Shown: positions 8,570 through 19,777, numbered from the stretch's first letter. The stretch is DNA of 64,000 nucleotides from Porticoccaceae bacterium (GCA_021773435.1 JAJFKC010000020.1:1-64000), one strand, 5' to 3'. The notes: generated by a model not told the origin, from the letters alone. Numbers and translations are program-made.

Positions 8570-9055
8570 CGGGTTGACCGACACCTTAAACAAATGTCTA
8601 CTTGTGAGCTAGTCCTGGGGCAGCCTAAATCTCAGTTAAAGTGTAATTTACAATATCTTAGGTACAATATTTGTTTGGTTAATAGCTTTGCGCTACTGAA
8701 GATGCTTAGTAGTTATTTTTTGGATCACTGTGGTAACAATTGTCCGAAGTAATTAAGGCGCTGGCCCTAACTCGTTCCGACTAAAGTTGTGTGCAAAAAG
8801 ATGGCCTGCGATTGTTTCCTGTGGCGTTGTAATATTTTGGTGTAACTTAAAAGCCATTGTAAACAGGACTTTCTGGTGCCTATATTCAGCGGTTTAGATA
8901 TTATTTCATATTGAGATGTTTTCTTTTACGTGTAGTCGCGAATTACTTTGTGGCATGAGTTCACCTGCGGGTGGTGACAACTGAAAAATGGCGCTTACCA
9001 ATAGTGAATTGGCGATTTTCAAATTTTGCGCACATGGGGTTAGGTCAGTAAATCT
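8570..9055. other. Intergenic region between divergent ampG and the glycan island
   Basis: About 485 bp of AT-rich DNA separate ampG (minus) from the first glycosyltransferase (plus). I found no convincing gene. A 63-codon plus-strand frame at 8561-8752 overlaps ampG and has no ribosome site. I looked for and did not find a JUMPstart/ops element (ggcggtagcg) upstream of the polysaccharide genes. Promoters for both directions must be here, but none stands out. Confidence 0.5.
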
Positions 9056-10192
9056 ATGTATAAAAACGCTAGAATAATAGTTGCTGGTAGTTATGCTAAA
9101 TCACTCATAGGGTTTCGTGGTGACATGATAGGTGCTTTTATCCAATCTGGCGCGGAAGTACATGTTTGTGCACCAGAAATTTCAGCGGATGCCGAAACTA
9201 CGCGAAAACTGGAGGAAATTGGTGCATTGGCATACGATATTCCAATCTCCCGTACAGGCCTCAACCCCATTTCCGATTTGAAGACGTTTTTCGCATTATT
9301 CAAACTGGTAAGGCTCGTTAAACCTACACATGTCTTTGCATATACCATTAAGCCGGTGATATATGGCATGACTGCTGCTGCTTTCTGCAAAGTGCCTACC
9401 CGAGTCGCGCTGATTACTGGGTTGGGGTACGTCTTCACAGAGAAGCCAACAGGTCTAAAGCGCTATCTTCGAACATTGGTCCGTCGACTATACCGAATTG
9501 CCCTCAAAGATTGTCACAGCATAATTTTTCAAAATCCCGATGATCGCAGATTATTTGTACGCCTTGGCTTGACGGATGAACGTAGGTCGCATCTGATAAA
9601 TGGATCGGGCATAAATACCCGAGAGTTTGAAGAGGTACCTGTGCCGAGCGCGCCAATAATGCGTTTTCTCCTTATCGCGAGATTATTGAAAGACAAAGGC
9701 GTTGTCGAATACGCAGCTGCGGCCAGGATAATAAAGGCCAAGCACCCATCTGTAGAGTTTGGTTTGGTAGGCTGGTTGGATAAAAACCCATCCTGCATTG
9801 ATCCTAAAGAGTTGGACAGTTGGATACGATCAGGCGTTATAAATTACTATGGTGAGCTGGATGACGTTAGGCCCGTCCTAGCAAAGAGTTCAGTTTATGT
9901 GCTGCCATCTTACCGTGAGGGGATCCCGCGCACAGTTTTAGAGGCGATGGCTACGGGACGCGCAATTATTACGACGGACGCTCCCGGTTGCCGGGAAACC
10001 GTTACTCATGGTGAAAACGGGTTTTTGGTACCCGTTAAGAATGTTGAAGCGTTGGTTGAAGCTATGGAAAAATTTGTGTTGTCGCACGACCTGACAAGGA
10101 AAATGGGTGCGCGATCTCGTCAAATATCGATGGCTAAGTACGATGTTGATAAAGTTAATCGCGATATAATGCAATACATGGGGTTGGACTAA
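9056..10192 (+). CDS. Glycosyltransferase family 4, PglA-like
   Basis: The 378-residue GT-B enzyme is probably cytoplasmic and acts on a lipid-linked acceptor. The N-terminal acceptor domain has the PglA-like run SRTGLNPISDLKTFF, HVFAYTIKPVIYG and ALITGLGYVF. The C-terminal donor domain has IARLLKDKGVVEY, LPSYREGIPRTVLEA and TDAPGCRE, the standard GT4 nucleotide-sugar site with its EX7E-type acidic residues. PglA of Campylobacter adds GalNAc to undecaprenyl-linked diacetamido-bacillosamine, and the downstream PglC/D/E/F-like genes make the same role reasonable here, though the actual sugar is unknown. The stop abuts the GTG start of the next gene, so the two are coupled. Confidence 0.82.
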   Translation: MYKNARIIVAGSYAKSLIGFRGDMIGAFIQSGAEVHVCAPEISADAETTRKLEEIGALAYDIPISRTGLNPISDLKTFFALFKLVRLVKPTHVFAYTIKPVIYGMTAAAFCKVPTRVALITGLGYVFTEKPTGLKRYLRTLVRRLYRIALKDCHSIIFQNPDDRRLFVRLGLTDERRSHLINGSGINTREFEEVPVPSAPIMRFLLIARLLKDKGVVEYAAAARIIKAKHPSVEFGLVGWLDKNPSCIDPKELDSWIRSGVINYYGELDDVRPVLAKSSVYVLPSYREGIPRTVLEAMATGRAIITTDAPGCRETVTHGENGFLVPVKNVEALVEAMEKFVLSHDLTRKMGARSRQISMAKYDVDKVNRDIMQYMGLD

Positions 10193-10783
10193 GTGAAGCG
10201 CATTTTTGATGTAGCGGTGTCGTTAGTGGCTTTGTTGCTGTTCAGTCCGATTTTGTTGATCATTGCTGGTTGGATCTACGTAAAAATGGGCAGTCCAATA
10301 TTGTTCAAGCAGACTCGCCCTGGGCGGAGAGAGGTGCCTTTTCAACTGGCGAAATTTCGCACGATGTTAGACATTGTTGATCATGATGGTAACCCATTGT
10401 CAGACGAGGCAAGATTAACCCGCTTTGGTATGCTATTGCGCAGCTCGAGTTTAGATGAGTTGCCAGAGTTATGGAATGTTCTGAAGGGTGATATGAGTCT
10501 AGTGGGCCCCAGGCCATTACTTATGGAGTATTTGCCACTTTATTCGGACGAACAGGCTCGACGGCATGAAGTGCGGTCAGGCCTAACCGGGTGGGCCCAG
10601 GTTAACGGGCGGAACGCCATTTCATGGGATGAAAAGTTTAAGTTGGACGTTTGGTATGTAGACAACCAATCTTTTTTCCTCGATATAAAGATATTGTTTA
10701 TGACATTGATTCAGGTTATAAAAAGAAAGGATATATCATTCCCAGATCATGTCACGATGACGAAATTCGATGGAAGCTCCTGA
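10193..10783 (+). CDS. Initiating phosphoglycosyl transferase, PglC-like
   Basis: This monotopic phosphoglycosyl transferase of 196 residues transfers a sugar-1-phosphate from a UDP-sugar to undecaprenyl phosphate, starting glycan assembly. One hydrophobic N-terminal re-entrant helix (residues 6-28) is followed by KFRTM, the catalytic Asp-Glu pair in SSLDELPELWNVLKGDMS, VGPRPL and SGLTGWAQVNGRN, all bacterial sugar transferase hallmarks. The short form without the extra transmembrane segments of WbaP matches PglC. Starts at GTG 10193 directly after the previous stop. Its probable substrate is the UDP-diacetamido sugar made by the next three gene products. Confidence 0.88.
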   Translation: MKRIFDVAVSLVALLLFSPILLIIAGWIYVKMGSPILFKQTRPGRREVPFQLAKFRTMLDIVDHDGNPLSDEARLTRFGMLLRSSSLDELPELWNVLKGDMSLVGPRPLLMEYLPLYSDEQARRHEVRSGLTGWAQVNGRNAISWDEKFKLDVWYVDNQSFFLDIKILFMTLIQVIKRKDISFPDHVTMTKFDGSS

Positions 10784-10815
10784 TGTGCTTTTTTAGATAG
10801 AGGGCCACGGACGCG

Positions 10816-11433
10816 ATGGAAAAACTAACAATAATTGGTGCTGGTGGCCACGCACAGCAAATAGCGAGTGCGGCAGAGCTGATTGCATGCTGGGGTGTTA
10901 TCGAGTTTGTTGATGATGCCTTTACCAAGGAGCGTAAAATACACAATTGGTCAGTCGTCAGCACTATAAGCGATTACATTGATAGCGCAGAAGACGGTTC
11001 TAAATTTATTGTCGGTATTGGCGATAATACTACAAGAGTTGAATTGCAACTGAAACTTACCGGTAGAAACTTAACGCCTGTAACGGTTATTCACCCTAGC
11101 GCAGTTGTTAACCCTTATTCGACGATTGGTCAGGGTTCTTTTATTTCTACGCAGGCTGTAATTAGCATGAATGCGGCTATTGGTGATGTTTGCATTGTCA
11201 ATAGTGGAGCAGTTGTGGGGCACGATAGCACTCTGATGGATGGCGTGCATATTTCAACGAATGTGGCCTTGGGAGGGGGAGTGACAGTGGGACAAAATAG
11301 CTTGCTGGGGCTCAGTGTAGCGGTTGGCCCCGGATTGTCTATCGGTGCCAATGTGATTGCTGGTATCGGTGCTGCGGTGGTACGAGATGTGCCGGACGGA
11401 GCGACAGTTAAAGGTGTTCCTGCGAGAGAGTAA
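10816..11433 (+). CDS. NeuD/PglD-family sugar acetyltransferase
   Basis: The N-terminal Rossmann-like part (IIGAGGHAQQIASA) binds the nucleotide sugar. From residue about 95 there are repeated hexapeptides (PYSTIGQGSFIST, NAAIGDVCIVNSGAVVGHDS, GGGVTVGQNSLLG) that fold as a left-handed beta helix and bind acetyl-CoA. PglD N-acetylates the 4-amino group of UDP-4-amino-bacillosamine, and the histidine in VVGHDS corresponds to the likely general base. Length (205) matches the family. Neighbouring PglC- and PglE-like genes support this over a sialic-acid O-acetyltransferase role. Confidence 0.85.
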   Translation: MEKLTIIGAGGHAQQIASAAELIACWGVIEFVDDAFTKERKIHNWSVVSTISDYIDSAEDGSKFIVGIGDNTTRVELQLKLTGRNLTPVTVIHPSAVVNPYSTIGQGSFISTQAVISMNAAIGDVCIVNSGAVVGHDSTLMDGVHISTNVALGGGVTVGQNSLLGLSVAVGPGLSIGANVIAGIGAAVVRDVPDGATVKGVPARE

Positions 11434-11904
11434 ACAGTTTTCTTTGCTATATGGTCATGATGGAAAGAGTTTGTACGAGCGTATCGATGTAAATTACGAT
11501 GGTTGCGAGGATAGTATAGTTTGTACTCTTGAATTAAAAATTTCTGCTAAATAAACTATTTTCCAAAATTTAACTCTTTGATTAAAAAAGTGGGTTAAAT
11601 ACGGCCCGGGTTATGGAAACCATTCGTTTCTAGTTGATATTGCTAACAGTTAGTCGTCGCAGAGGATAAATCCCGCAACGTTATTTACAAAAGTTGTACT
11701 AATTATAATACTGACTGCGCTGTAATATCTAATCGGGCGACCATCAGTCATGTTGTAGTTTATTTAATACTCGCTAAATTTACAGTAATTCCAATGGTAG
11801 GATTACCTAAAGAGTAAGGAAATATCTAACAAAGTCATCATGTGTTTTTATGGCGTGCCAAACAGATATTTAACTCTTTTTAACATGCATTTGATGAGGT
11901 GCGC
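11434..11904 (+). other. AT-rich gap inside the glycan island
   Basis: About 470 bp lie between the PglD- and PglE-like genes, with no recognisable product. A 65-codon frame (11357-11554) overlaps the acetyltransferase gene and seems spurious. A 12-bp direct repeat, atttaactcttt, occurs at 11568-11579 and 11869-11880, close to both ends of the gap. The second copy lies just before the ribosome site of the aminotransferase. The gap may contain a separate promoter or the scar of a deleted gene; neither can be shown. Confidence 0.4.
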
Positions 11905-13089
11905 ATGACTTTTTCTCCATGGCCATCTTATTCTCATGAAGAAATTCAAAAAGTTTCTGAAGTTCTTCGGTCAAATAGAGTCAATTACTGGACTGGCGAA
12001 GAATGTCGGAATTTTGAATCAGAATTTGCCGACTTTTGCCAGGTAAAACATGCGGTAGCTGTAGCCAATGGTTCGCTGGCACTTGAGCTGGCGTTAAGAG
12101 TGCTAGGCATTCGAACTGGTGATGAAGTAGTGGTGGCTTCGCGAACATTTATCGCGTCAGCCAGTAGTATAGTCAATGTCGGTGCGACACCCGTTTTTGC
12201 CGATGTTGACTGCGATAGTCAAAACATTACACCTTCTACTATTCGGGAAGTCATAACCAAAAAGACCAGAGCCATTATATGTGTCCACCTCGCGGGATGG
12301 CCATGTGACATGGATGGAATCATGGATTTGGCCAGGGAGTTTCATATAAAAGTAGTTGAGGATTGCGCTCAGGCACACGGAGCTTTATATAAAGGTAGGC
12401 CGGTAGGTGGGCTAGGTGACGTCGCGGCATTCTCTTTTTGCCAGGATAAGATCATAAGTACTGGTGGTGAAGGTGGCATGTTAACTACCAACAACCATAG
12501 GCTTTGGGAGAGTGCATGGGCCTATAAGGATCACGGAAAAAGTTATGCGGCAGTATATCGTCAATCGCATCCGTCGGGGTTTCGGTGGTTGCATGAATCC
12601 TTCGGCAGTAACTGGCGGCTTACGGAAATGCAAGCTGCTATTGGCCGCATTCAATTACGATTATTGAAAGCATGGCATGAATTACGGTTGGCTAACGCGA
12701 TGGCTATTACGCAGGCATGCGAGAGTTTAATTGGGGAAGGTGTTTTACGGGTACCCTTCCCTTCAGGTGACACTGAGCATGCTTTCTACAAATTCTATCT
12801 TTTCGTTGATCCTACAAAATTAGCGGACGATTGGTCTCGTGACCGGATAATTCAGGAAATCAATGCTCAGGGCGTTCCCTGTTTTCAAGGAACCTGTTCC
12901 GAGGTTTACCTTGAAAAAGCTTTTGACGGTACTACTTTCCGGCCGAGCAAAAGACTCCCTATTGCAATGGAGCTAGCGGAGACAAGCTTGATGTTTCTTT
13001 GCCATCCAACGTTAACGAAGGCTGAAATAAATAAAACCTGCCTGACTATTAATGAGGTTTTTAAATTAGCCGTTCGGAATCCAAAATAA
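11905..13089 (+). CDS. DegT/DnrJ/EryC1/StrS aminotransferase, PglE-like
   Basis: This PLP-dependent sugar aminotransferase is expected to convert the UDP-4-keto-6-deoxy-GlcNAc made by the 4,6-dehydratase into the 4-amino sugar. PLP-site features: NGSLALELAL near residue 55, EDCAQAHGA for the cofactor-stacking region, and K182 in SFCQDKIISTGGEGG as the Schiff-base lysine. SNWRLTEMQAAIG is the conserved C-terminal-domain motif. ATG 11905 has GAGG six bases upstream, better than the GTG at 11899, and gives 394 residues, normal for the family. Confidence 0.87.
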   Translation: MTFSPWPSYSHEEIQKVSEVLRSNRVNYWTGEECRNFESEFADFCQVKHAVAVANGSLALELALRVLGIRTGDEVVVASRTFIASASSIVNVGATPVFADVDCDSQNITPSTIREVITKKTRAIICVHLAGWPCDMDGIMDLAREFHIKVVEDCAQAHGALYKGRPVGGLGDVAAFSFCQDKIISTGGEGGMLTTNNHRLWESAWAYKDHGKSYAAVYRQSHPSGFRWLHESFGSNWRLTEMQAAIGRIQLRLLKAWHELRLANAMAITQACESLIGEGVLRVPFPSGDTEHAFYKFYLFVDPTKLADDWSRDRIIQEINAQGVPCFQGTCSEVYLEKAFDGTTFRPSKRLPIAMELAETSLMFLCHPTLTKAEINKTCLTINEVFKLAVRNPK

Positions 13090-13391
13090 TTCTAATACTT
13101 GAAACCCGAGTTTGGCTCGCTCCAGGATAATCATAATATCTATACGCTGGAAAGTTCTTGGCACTTAACACGCCAAGCTAAGGGTGGCGTGTTCTCAGCC
13201 GTTCATCAACCGACCGCATCGCTTCATCTAAAAATACACCTTAATTGATTGATTAACATAACAAAAATAAAGTAAAAAGGGCCTGAAATTTATCATGGCT
13301 CCAACTTGGTAGTCGTGCCCTTAACAAATTCTTAACCGTTCGTCGTCAAGATAGAGTTTGATGAGTTTGGTCACTAGAACCCGGAGCCAGC
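13090..13391 (+). other. Intergenic region before the 4,6-dehydratase gene
   Basis: About 300 bp with no gene. It contains the hairpin at 13167-13193 and an A/T-rich stretch (13240-13285) that could serve as promoter or UP-element for the dehydratase gene. The GTG start at 13392 is preceded by GGAG at six bases. Confidence 0.45.
13167..13193 (+). terminator. Perfect hairpin downstream of the aminotransferase gene
   Basis: The nine-base arms aacacgcca (13167-13175) and tggcgtgtt (13185-13193) pair perfectly over a nine-base loop. No T-run follows (ctcagcc), so it is not a standard intrinsic terminator. It could be a weak terminator, an mRNA 3' stabiliser or a protein-binding palindrome. Confidence 0.4.
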
Positions 13392-15389
13392 GTGGCGCAA
13401 CAGAGCACACCAGTAGCCAATAGTAACCGCAGGAATCGATATAAGTTTTTTGATCTCCTCTGGACAACGGTTCGTGGCGAAATCACCAATCTATCGACGA
13501 AGCAGAAGGTGGCGATTGTCATAAGCGTCGATTGCGTTCTGCTAACCGTTGCGGTGTGGCTATCTTGCGTGTTAGTACTTGGTGAGATGCCTGTTTTTGA
13601 TAGGGATTTTATTGTTGCCTGTTTCTTGGCCCCCGCAGTGACGGTTCCAGCTCTCTATCTTCTGCGTATTTATAAACTGGTCGTCAGGTATTTTCAGGAT
13701 GATTTGTGGCAGCAGGTTGGCAAAGCCGTACTGATCGGGATGTTGGTTTGGTACGCGTTACTATATATGGCTCAGTACAGGCTACCTGCTTCAGTAGTGG
13801 TGTTATATGGCTTGCTGGCCTTTATGGCTATTATCGGCTCACGCGTAATTGCACGTTATATTATCGTCAGTAATACGCGTTCCGGCGAAGAGAAAAAAAG
13901 ACGTTTTGCGTGGAGTGTATGTATCTACGGTGCAGGCGAAGCGGGACGTTCCCTGGCAGCAGGCCTTGCAACGGGACCAGAAATTTATGTTGCAGGTTTT
14001 GTCGATGACAACCCGTCATTGCAAGGCAGAATGATAAACGGAAAACTTGTTATTTCGGCTGATCGGCTTGATACCTTTGGCAAGGAAAAAAAAATTGATG
14101 AAATATTACTAGCGATCCCATCTGCCAGTCGCGAAAGAAAACTGGAAATTGTCCAGGAGTTGGAGAGTAAATTATTCAAAGTAAGAAATGTTCCGGGAGT
14201 TAGTCAGATAGCCTTGGGTAATATTCGTAAGGCCTGGTTTCAGGATGATTATATGAGTCAATTATTAGGGCGTGAAAAATCTGTCCCTGATCAGGATCTT
14301 CTAAGAGAATGTATTACTGGGCGAAGCGTGCTGATATCCGGTGCCGGAGGGTCAATAGGTTCTGAACTGGGCCGACAGATTGTCGAATTGGAGCCAAACA
14401 GGCTGGTGCTTTTTGACGTGAGTGAAGTCGCGCTCTACAAAATAGAAACGGAGCTAATCAAGTACATTGATTCCCGAAATATTCAAGTGGAACTGGTCTG
14501 CATACTTGGTTCAGTACTAGAGCGACAGCATCTCGAACAGGTTGTCAAAAAGTTTGGTATAGAAACTTTTTATCATGCCGCTGCATACAAGCATGTGCCT
14601 ATTGTCGAACACAATATGGCCTCGGGCTTACGAAATAATGTGCTCGGAACATTGAATGCGGCTGAAGTTGCAGCTGCCTCAACTGTGCAGAATTTTGTTC
14701 TGATTTCCACGGACAAAGCTGTGCGGCCGACCAATGTAATGGGCGCGAGCAAACGGTTGGCCGAGCTTGTGGTGCAGGCGGTTTGTGAACGTGCGAGGCA
14801 GGAAGGGAAGACAACTCGTTTTTCGATGGTAAGATTTGGAAACGTACTAGGGTCCTCTGGCTCCGTAATTCCTGCCTTCGTCAGCCAAATTCGTATGGGC
14901 GGCCCGGTCACCTTAACTGCCGCCGAGATAACGCGATATTTTATGACGACCCAGGAAGCCGCTAGTCTGGTACTCCAGGCAGGTTCAATTGGGCGTGATG
15001 GTGAAGTGTTTGTGCTTGATATGGGCGAGCCGGTAAAAATTATCGATGTTGCCCGTCGCATGATCGAGATGGCAGGGTTGACGGCTCGTGAGGAAGGTGC
15101 GAGCGGGGTTCCACAGGATGGAGATATTGAGCTTGTCATAACCGGGCTACGCCCCGGTGAAAAGCTGTACGAAGAGTTGTTGATCGGTGATAACGTGGGT
15201 TCGACGGAACATAAACAAATAATGAAGGCTAGCGAAGCGGCGCTGTCAAGGGAGCAGATTCAGGTTGTTTTAAATGATTTAACAAATGCTATGGAAGTAC
15301 AGGACAGTAGAGAAATGGTCGAGGTACTACTGGCTAGCGTAAATGGTTATCAGCCAACAGCACGTATGGTTGATTATCTTGGTGGTTAA
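13392..15389 (+). CDS. UDP-sugar 4,6-dehydratase, membrane-bound long form (PglF/WbpM/CapD family)
   Basis: The first enzyme of bacillosamine-type synthesis: it oxidises and dehydrates UDP-GlcNAc to the 4-keto-6-deoxy sugar. The 665 residues comprise about four N-terminal membrane helices (to residue 155), a first Rossmann domain (YGAGEAGRS then FVDDNPSLQGR) and a catalytic SDR domain (SGAGGSIGSELGRQI near residue 316). The catalytic segment is STDKAVRPTNVMGASKR: the usual YxxxK is MxxxK, the hallmark of the long PglF/WbpM forms. GTG start with GGAG upstream. An IS5 element has landed about 240 bp downstream without harming the gene. Confidence 0.9.
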   Translation: MAQQSTPVANSNRRNRYKFFDLLWTTVRGEITNLSTKQKVAIVISVDCVLLTVAVWLSCVLVLGEMPVFDRDFIVACFLAPAVTVPALYLLRIYKLVVRYFQDDLWQQVGKAVLIGMLVWYALLYMAQYRLPASVVVLYGLLAFMAIIGSRVIARYIIVSNTRSGEEKKRRFAWSVCIYGAGEAGRSLAAGLATGPEIYVAGFVDDNPSLQGRMINGKLVISADRLDTFGKEKKIDEILLAIPSASRERKLEIVQELESKLFKVRNVPGVSQIALGNIRKAWFQDDYMSQLLGREKSVPDQDLLRECITGRSVLISGAGGSIGSELGRQIVELEPNRLVLFDVSEVALYKIETELIKYIDSRNIQVELVCILGSVLERQHLEQVVKKFGIETFYHAAAYKHVPIVEHNMASGLRNNVLGTLNAAEVAAASTVQNFVLISTDKAVRPTNVMGASKRLAELVVQAVCERARQEGKTTRFSMVRFGNVLGSSGSVIPAFVSQIRMGGPVTLTAAEITRYFMTTQEAASLVLQAGSIGRDGEVFVLDMGEPVKIIDVARRMIEMAGLTAREEGASGVPQDGDIELVITGLRPGEKLYEELLIGDNVGSTEHKQIMKASEAALSREQIQVVLNDLTNAMEVQDSREMVEVLLASVNGYQPTARMVDYLGG

Positions 15390-15633
15390 AAGTGGGTCGT
15401 GCTTAATATATGAAAAAATGTACTGTTGCAGCAGGCAGGTACATCTCGAATTGCAAGCTTAAAAAGCTGTGGGTATCTGCCAGAGTCTTTTGGACGTACA
15501 CAGATGATAAATTTACGACTATGTTGAAGGGCGTAATAAAATCATCTTTTAACAGTAAGACGGCATGCTGTCGCAGCCCTCAAAGATTCGCTGAATACAG
15601 TGTTTTCTTGTGCTGAGCCAAGAACTCTCCTAA
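15390..15633 (+). other. Intergenic remnant left of the IS5 element
   Basis: The 244 bp between the dehydratase stop and the insertion sequence include a 68-codon frame (15410-15616) with no ribosome site and no recognisable similarity. Joined across the IS to 16881-16927 it would form a plain intergenic region of about 290 bp ending at the convergent cyclophilin gene. Positions 15630-15633 are the left copy of the target duplication. Confidence 0.45.
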
Positions 15634-16876
15634 GGGCACTTCTAAAAATACCTGAATAAGTTAATCTTACCGTTAGTCGTTCAAATAATCAGGAACTATC
15701 CATGCAACCAGGTTTCTTTGATCTCGATAATCGCCACATCAAACTCGATGAACGAGACCCATTGATTCAACTGAACCAGTTGATCGATTGGGAAGACTTC
15801 CGTCCCAGCCTGGAAAAGATCAGAGAGAAGCCGAGAAAAAGCCAGGCAGGTCGTAAGCCTTATGATGTGGTTTTGCTCTTCAAAATGCTGATTCTGGGGC
15901 ATCTATATAACATTTCTGATGAAGAGCTGGAGTTTCAAGTGAGGGATCGCTACAGTTTTTGTCGGTTTCTCAGTCTATATCCTGAAGATAAGGTACCCGA
16001 TGCCCGAACGCTCTGGCTATTCCGAGAGCAATTAAGCCAACAGAGCATTGATAAAGAGCTGTTTATAGACTTCGCTATTCAGTTGGACGCCCAGGGTTTG
16101 AAGGCGTGTCGTGGACAAATCGTAGACGCCAGCTTTGTGGAGGCGCCGAAACAGCGCAACAGCCGTGAGGAGAATGCTCAAATCAAGCGAGGCGAGACGC
16201 CAGAACGTTTTGATCAGAATCCGTCAGTGAAATGTCAAAAAGATGTCGATGCTCGCTGGGCCAGGAAAAACGATGAGACGCATTTCGGCTACAAAAACCA
16301 CCTATTGGTAGATAATGAACACAAACTCATACGAGGGTTTGAAGTCACCCCGGCCTCCGTGCACGACTCTCAGATATTTTTTGAGCTGTTGACCGAAAAC
16401 ACCTCACAGGATGTTTGGGCGGATAGCGCCTATCGTAGCGAAGAGAACGATCTGATGTTGTTCGCTTCGGGCTATCGTAATCAAATGCATCGAAAGGGCA
16501 CGCGTAACAAGCCATTGTCGGAACGTCAGCGACAAGCCAATCGAAAGCGATCGAAAGTTCGCGTTCGAGTGGAACACGTTTTCGGATCGATGGAAAACGA
16601 GCAGGGAGGCATGTTTATTCGGACGATTGGTTTGGTTCGCGCTAAAACCAGGATATGTCTCATGAATCTGGTGTACAACATGAGGCGTTTTGTGACAATA
16701 CAGAGGACAGTTGCGCCCGTATGACAGGAGCTAGGGAAAGAACGACGCTGACTGTGTCAAAAGGGCTTGATAACAGGTGTTTTGATCTGTTTTATTGAGC
16801 GTGGTTATCAACAAATGACAACATTAGAAATCCTCAGAAATTGAGGCCAAATTTAGACGCATTTTTAGAGGTGCCC
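15634..16876 (+). mobile_element. IS5-family insertion sequence, complete, with CTAA target duplication
   Basis: The 1243-bp element begins GGGCACTTCTAAAAATAC and ends with the inverted copy; the 18-base ends match at 16 positions (mismatches at 7 and 17). CTAA flanks it on both sides (15630-15633 and 16877-16880), fitting the YTAR target of the IS5 group. One full-length transposase gene fills the element. Intact ends, duplication and reading frame all point to a recent, potentially active insertion. Confidence 0.93.
15702..16724 (+). CDS. IS5-family DDE transposase
   Basis: The 340-residue transposase has the IS5-type N-terminal domain (FFDLDNRHIKLDE, later QAGRKPYDVVLLFKMLIL) and the DDE core: first Asp in IVDASFVEAP, second in DVWADSAYRS, Glu in RVRVEHVFGSME. 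The HFGYKNHLLVD and AKTRICLMNLVYNMRR segments are typical as well. The start at ATG 15702 follows AGGA. It is a single uninterrupted frame, so no programmed frameshift is needed. It encodes cut-and-paste movement of the surrounding element. Confidence 0.95.
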   Translation: MQPGFFDLDNRHIKLDERDPLIQLNQLIDWEDFRPSLEKIREKPRKSQAGRKPYDVVLLFKMLILGHLYNISDEELEFQVRDRYSFCRFLSLYPEDKVPDARTLWLFREQLSQQSIDKELFIDFAIQLDAQGLKACRGQIVDASFVEAPKQRNSREENAQIKRGETPERFDQNPSVKCQKDVDARWARKNDETHFGYKNHLLVDNEHKLIRGFEVTPASVHDSQIFFELLTENTSQDVWADSAYRSEENDLMLFASGYRNQMHRKGTRNKPLSERQRQANRKRSKVRVRVEHVFGSMENEQGGMFIRTIGLVRAKTRICLMNLVYNMRRFVTIQRTVAPV

Positions 16877-16927
16877 CTAAGTTGATTGTAGGGTCTGTTG
16901 GTTGACACGACCGTAAGGCAAAGAATT

Positions 16928-17572
16928 TCATTTGATTACCGTGGCGCTCTTGATTACTACAGTGCGCAGCGGCACATCTTTTGGGAATGGCCCACGGCCA
17001 CCGGTGGGTGAGTCACCAATTTCGTAAACCACGCTCATGCCTTCTACCACTTTGCCGAATACAGTATAGCCCCAGCCCTGCATGGATTTGTTTTTGTGAT
17101 CGAGAAAGCGGTTGTCCGCCAGGTTGATAAAAAATTGCGCGGTGGCCGAATGTGGGTCATTGGTGCGCGCCATGGCGATGGTGCCGGTGATGTTTTTGAG
17201 TTTGTTATCCGCTTCATTTTGAATGGGTGCCAATGTCGGCTTTTTATTCAGGTTTTTATAAAAGCCGCCGCCCTGGGCCATAAAGCCAGGAATAACCCGG
17301 TGGAAGATCGTGCCATCGTAATATTTGCTGTTCACGTAACTAACAAAATTGGCAACGCTTAGCGGTGCTTTTTCGGCGTTGAGCTCAACAACAATATCGC
17401 CCAGATTAGTGGTCAGTTTGACGCGGGTTTCCGTTGGCGTATCGGGTGATTGTGGAAATGCTGCCTCAGAGGCGCTAGCCGTCGATGTGCATAATATCGA
17501 GGTAAATAGTAGCGAGGCAAACAGGCTGGTAGCGATCATGCATCGATTCACAGTGGTAGTTTTTTTGACCAT
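16928..17572 (-). CDS. Periplasmic peptidyl-prolyl cis-trans isomerase, cyclophilin type
   Basis: A signal peptide (residues 1-35: positively charged start, hydrophobic core, then TASASEA) precedes a single cyclophilin domain. Active-site motifs are [13 protein letters not shown] (catalytic Arg plus Phe and Gln), GTIAMAR and [13 protein letters not shown], so activity is expected. It resembles PpiA and would help fold exported proteins in the periplasm. The gene lies 31 bp downstream of the acetoacetyl-CoA synthetase gene on the same strand, likely one transcript, though the functions are unrelated. Confidence 0.9.
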   Translation of the reverse strand: MVKKTTTVNRCMIATSLFASLLFTSILCTSTASASEAAFPQSPDTPTETRVKLTTNLGDIVVELNAEKAPLSVANFVSYVNSKYYDGTIFHRVIPGFMAQGGGFYKNLNKKPTLAPIQNEADNKLKNITGTIAMARTNDPHSATAQFFINLADNRFLDHKNKSMQGWGYTVFGKVVEGMSVVYEIGDSPTGGRGPFPKDVPLRTVVIKSATVIK

Positions 17573-17603
17573 GGATATAAGCTCCGGTTAATAATGAGTG
17601 AAG

Positions 17604-19625
<2,022 letters not shown>

Positions 19626-19777
19626 AGGGGATTAATACTCGTTTATGCAGTTGGGCTTAATAACGTTGAATTCGGCAGGCAGCATTATTGTTAAAAAGTG
19701 CGTTCGATCATTGCGCGGCAAGCTCGAATAAATGTCGAAAATATGGTTGATTAATGAGCCAGGGAAAGTTAGGCGAA

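Noticed and set aside
8561-8752. 63-codon plus-strand frame upstream of the glycan island
   Set aside because: Overlaps the ampG start, no ribosome site, no similarity.
11357-11554. 65-codon frame overlapping the end of the acetyltransferase gene
   Set aside because: It starts inside a well-supported gene in another frame and has no ribosome site or recognised motif.
14573-15139. 188-codon minus-strand frame
   Set aside because: It is a shadow of the 4,6-dehydratase gene, with no ribosome site and Ser/Thr-rich antisense composition.
15410-15616. 68-codon frame left of the IS5 element
   Set aside because: No ribosome site and an odd Cys/Lys-rich composition; more likely chance in intergenic DNA.
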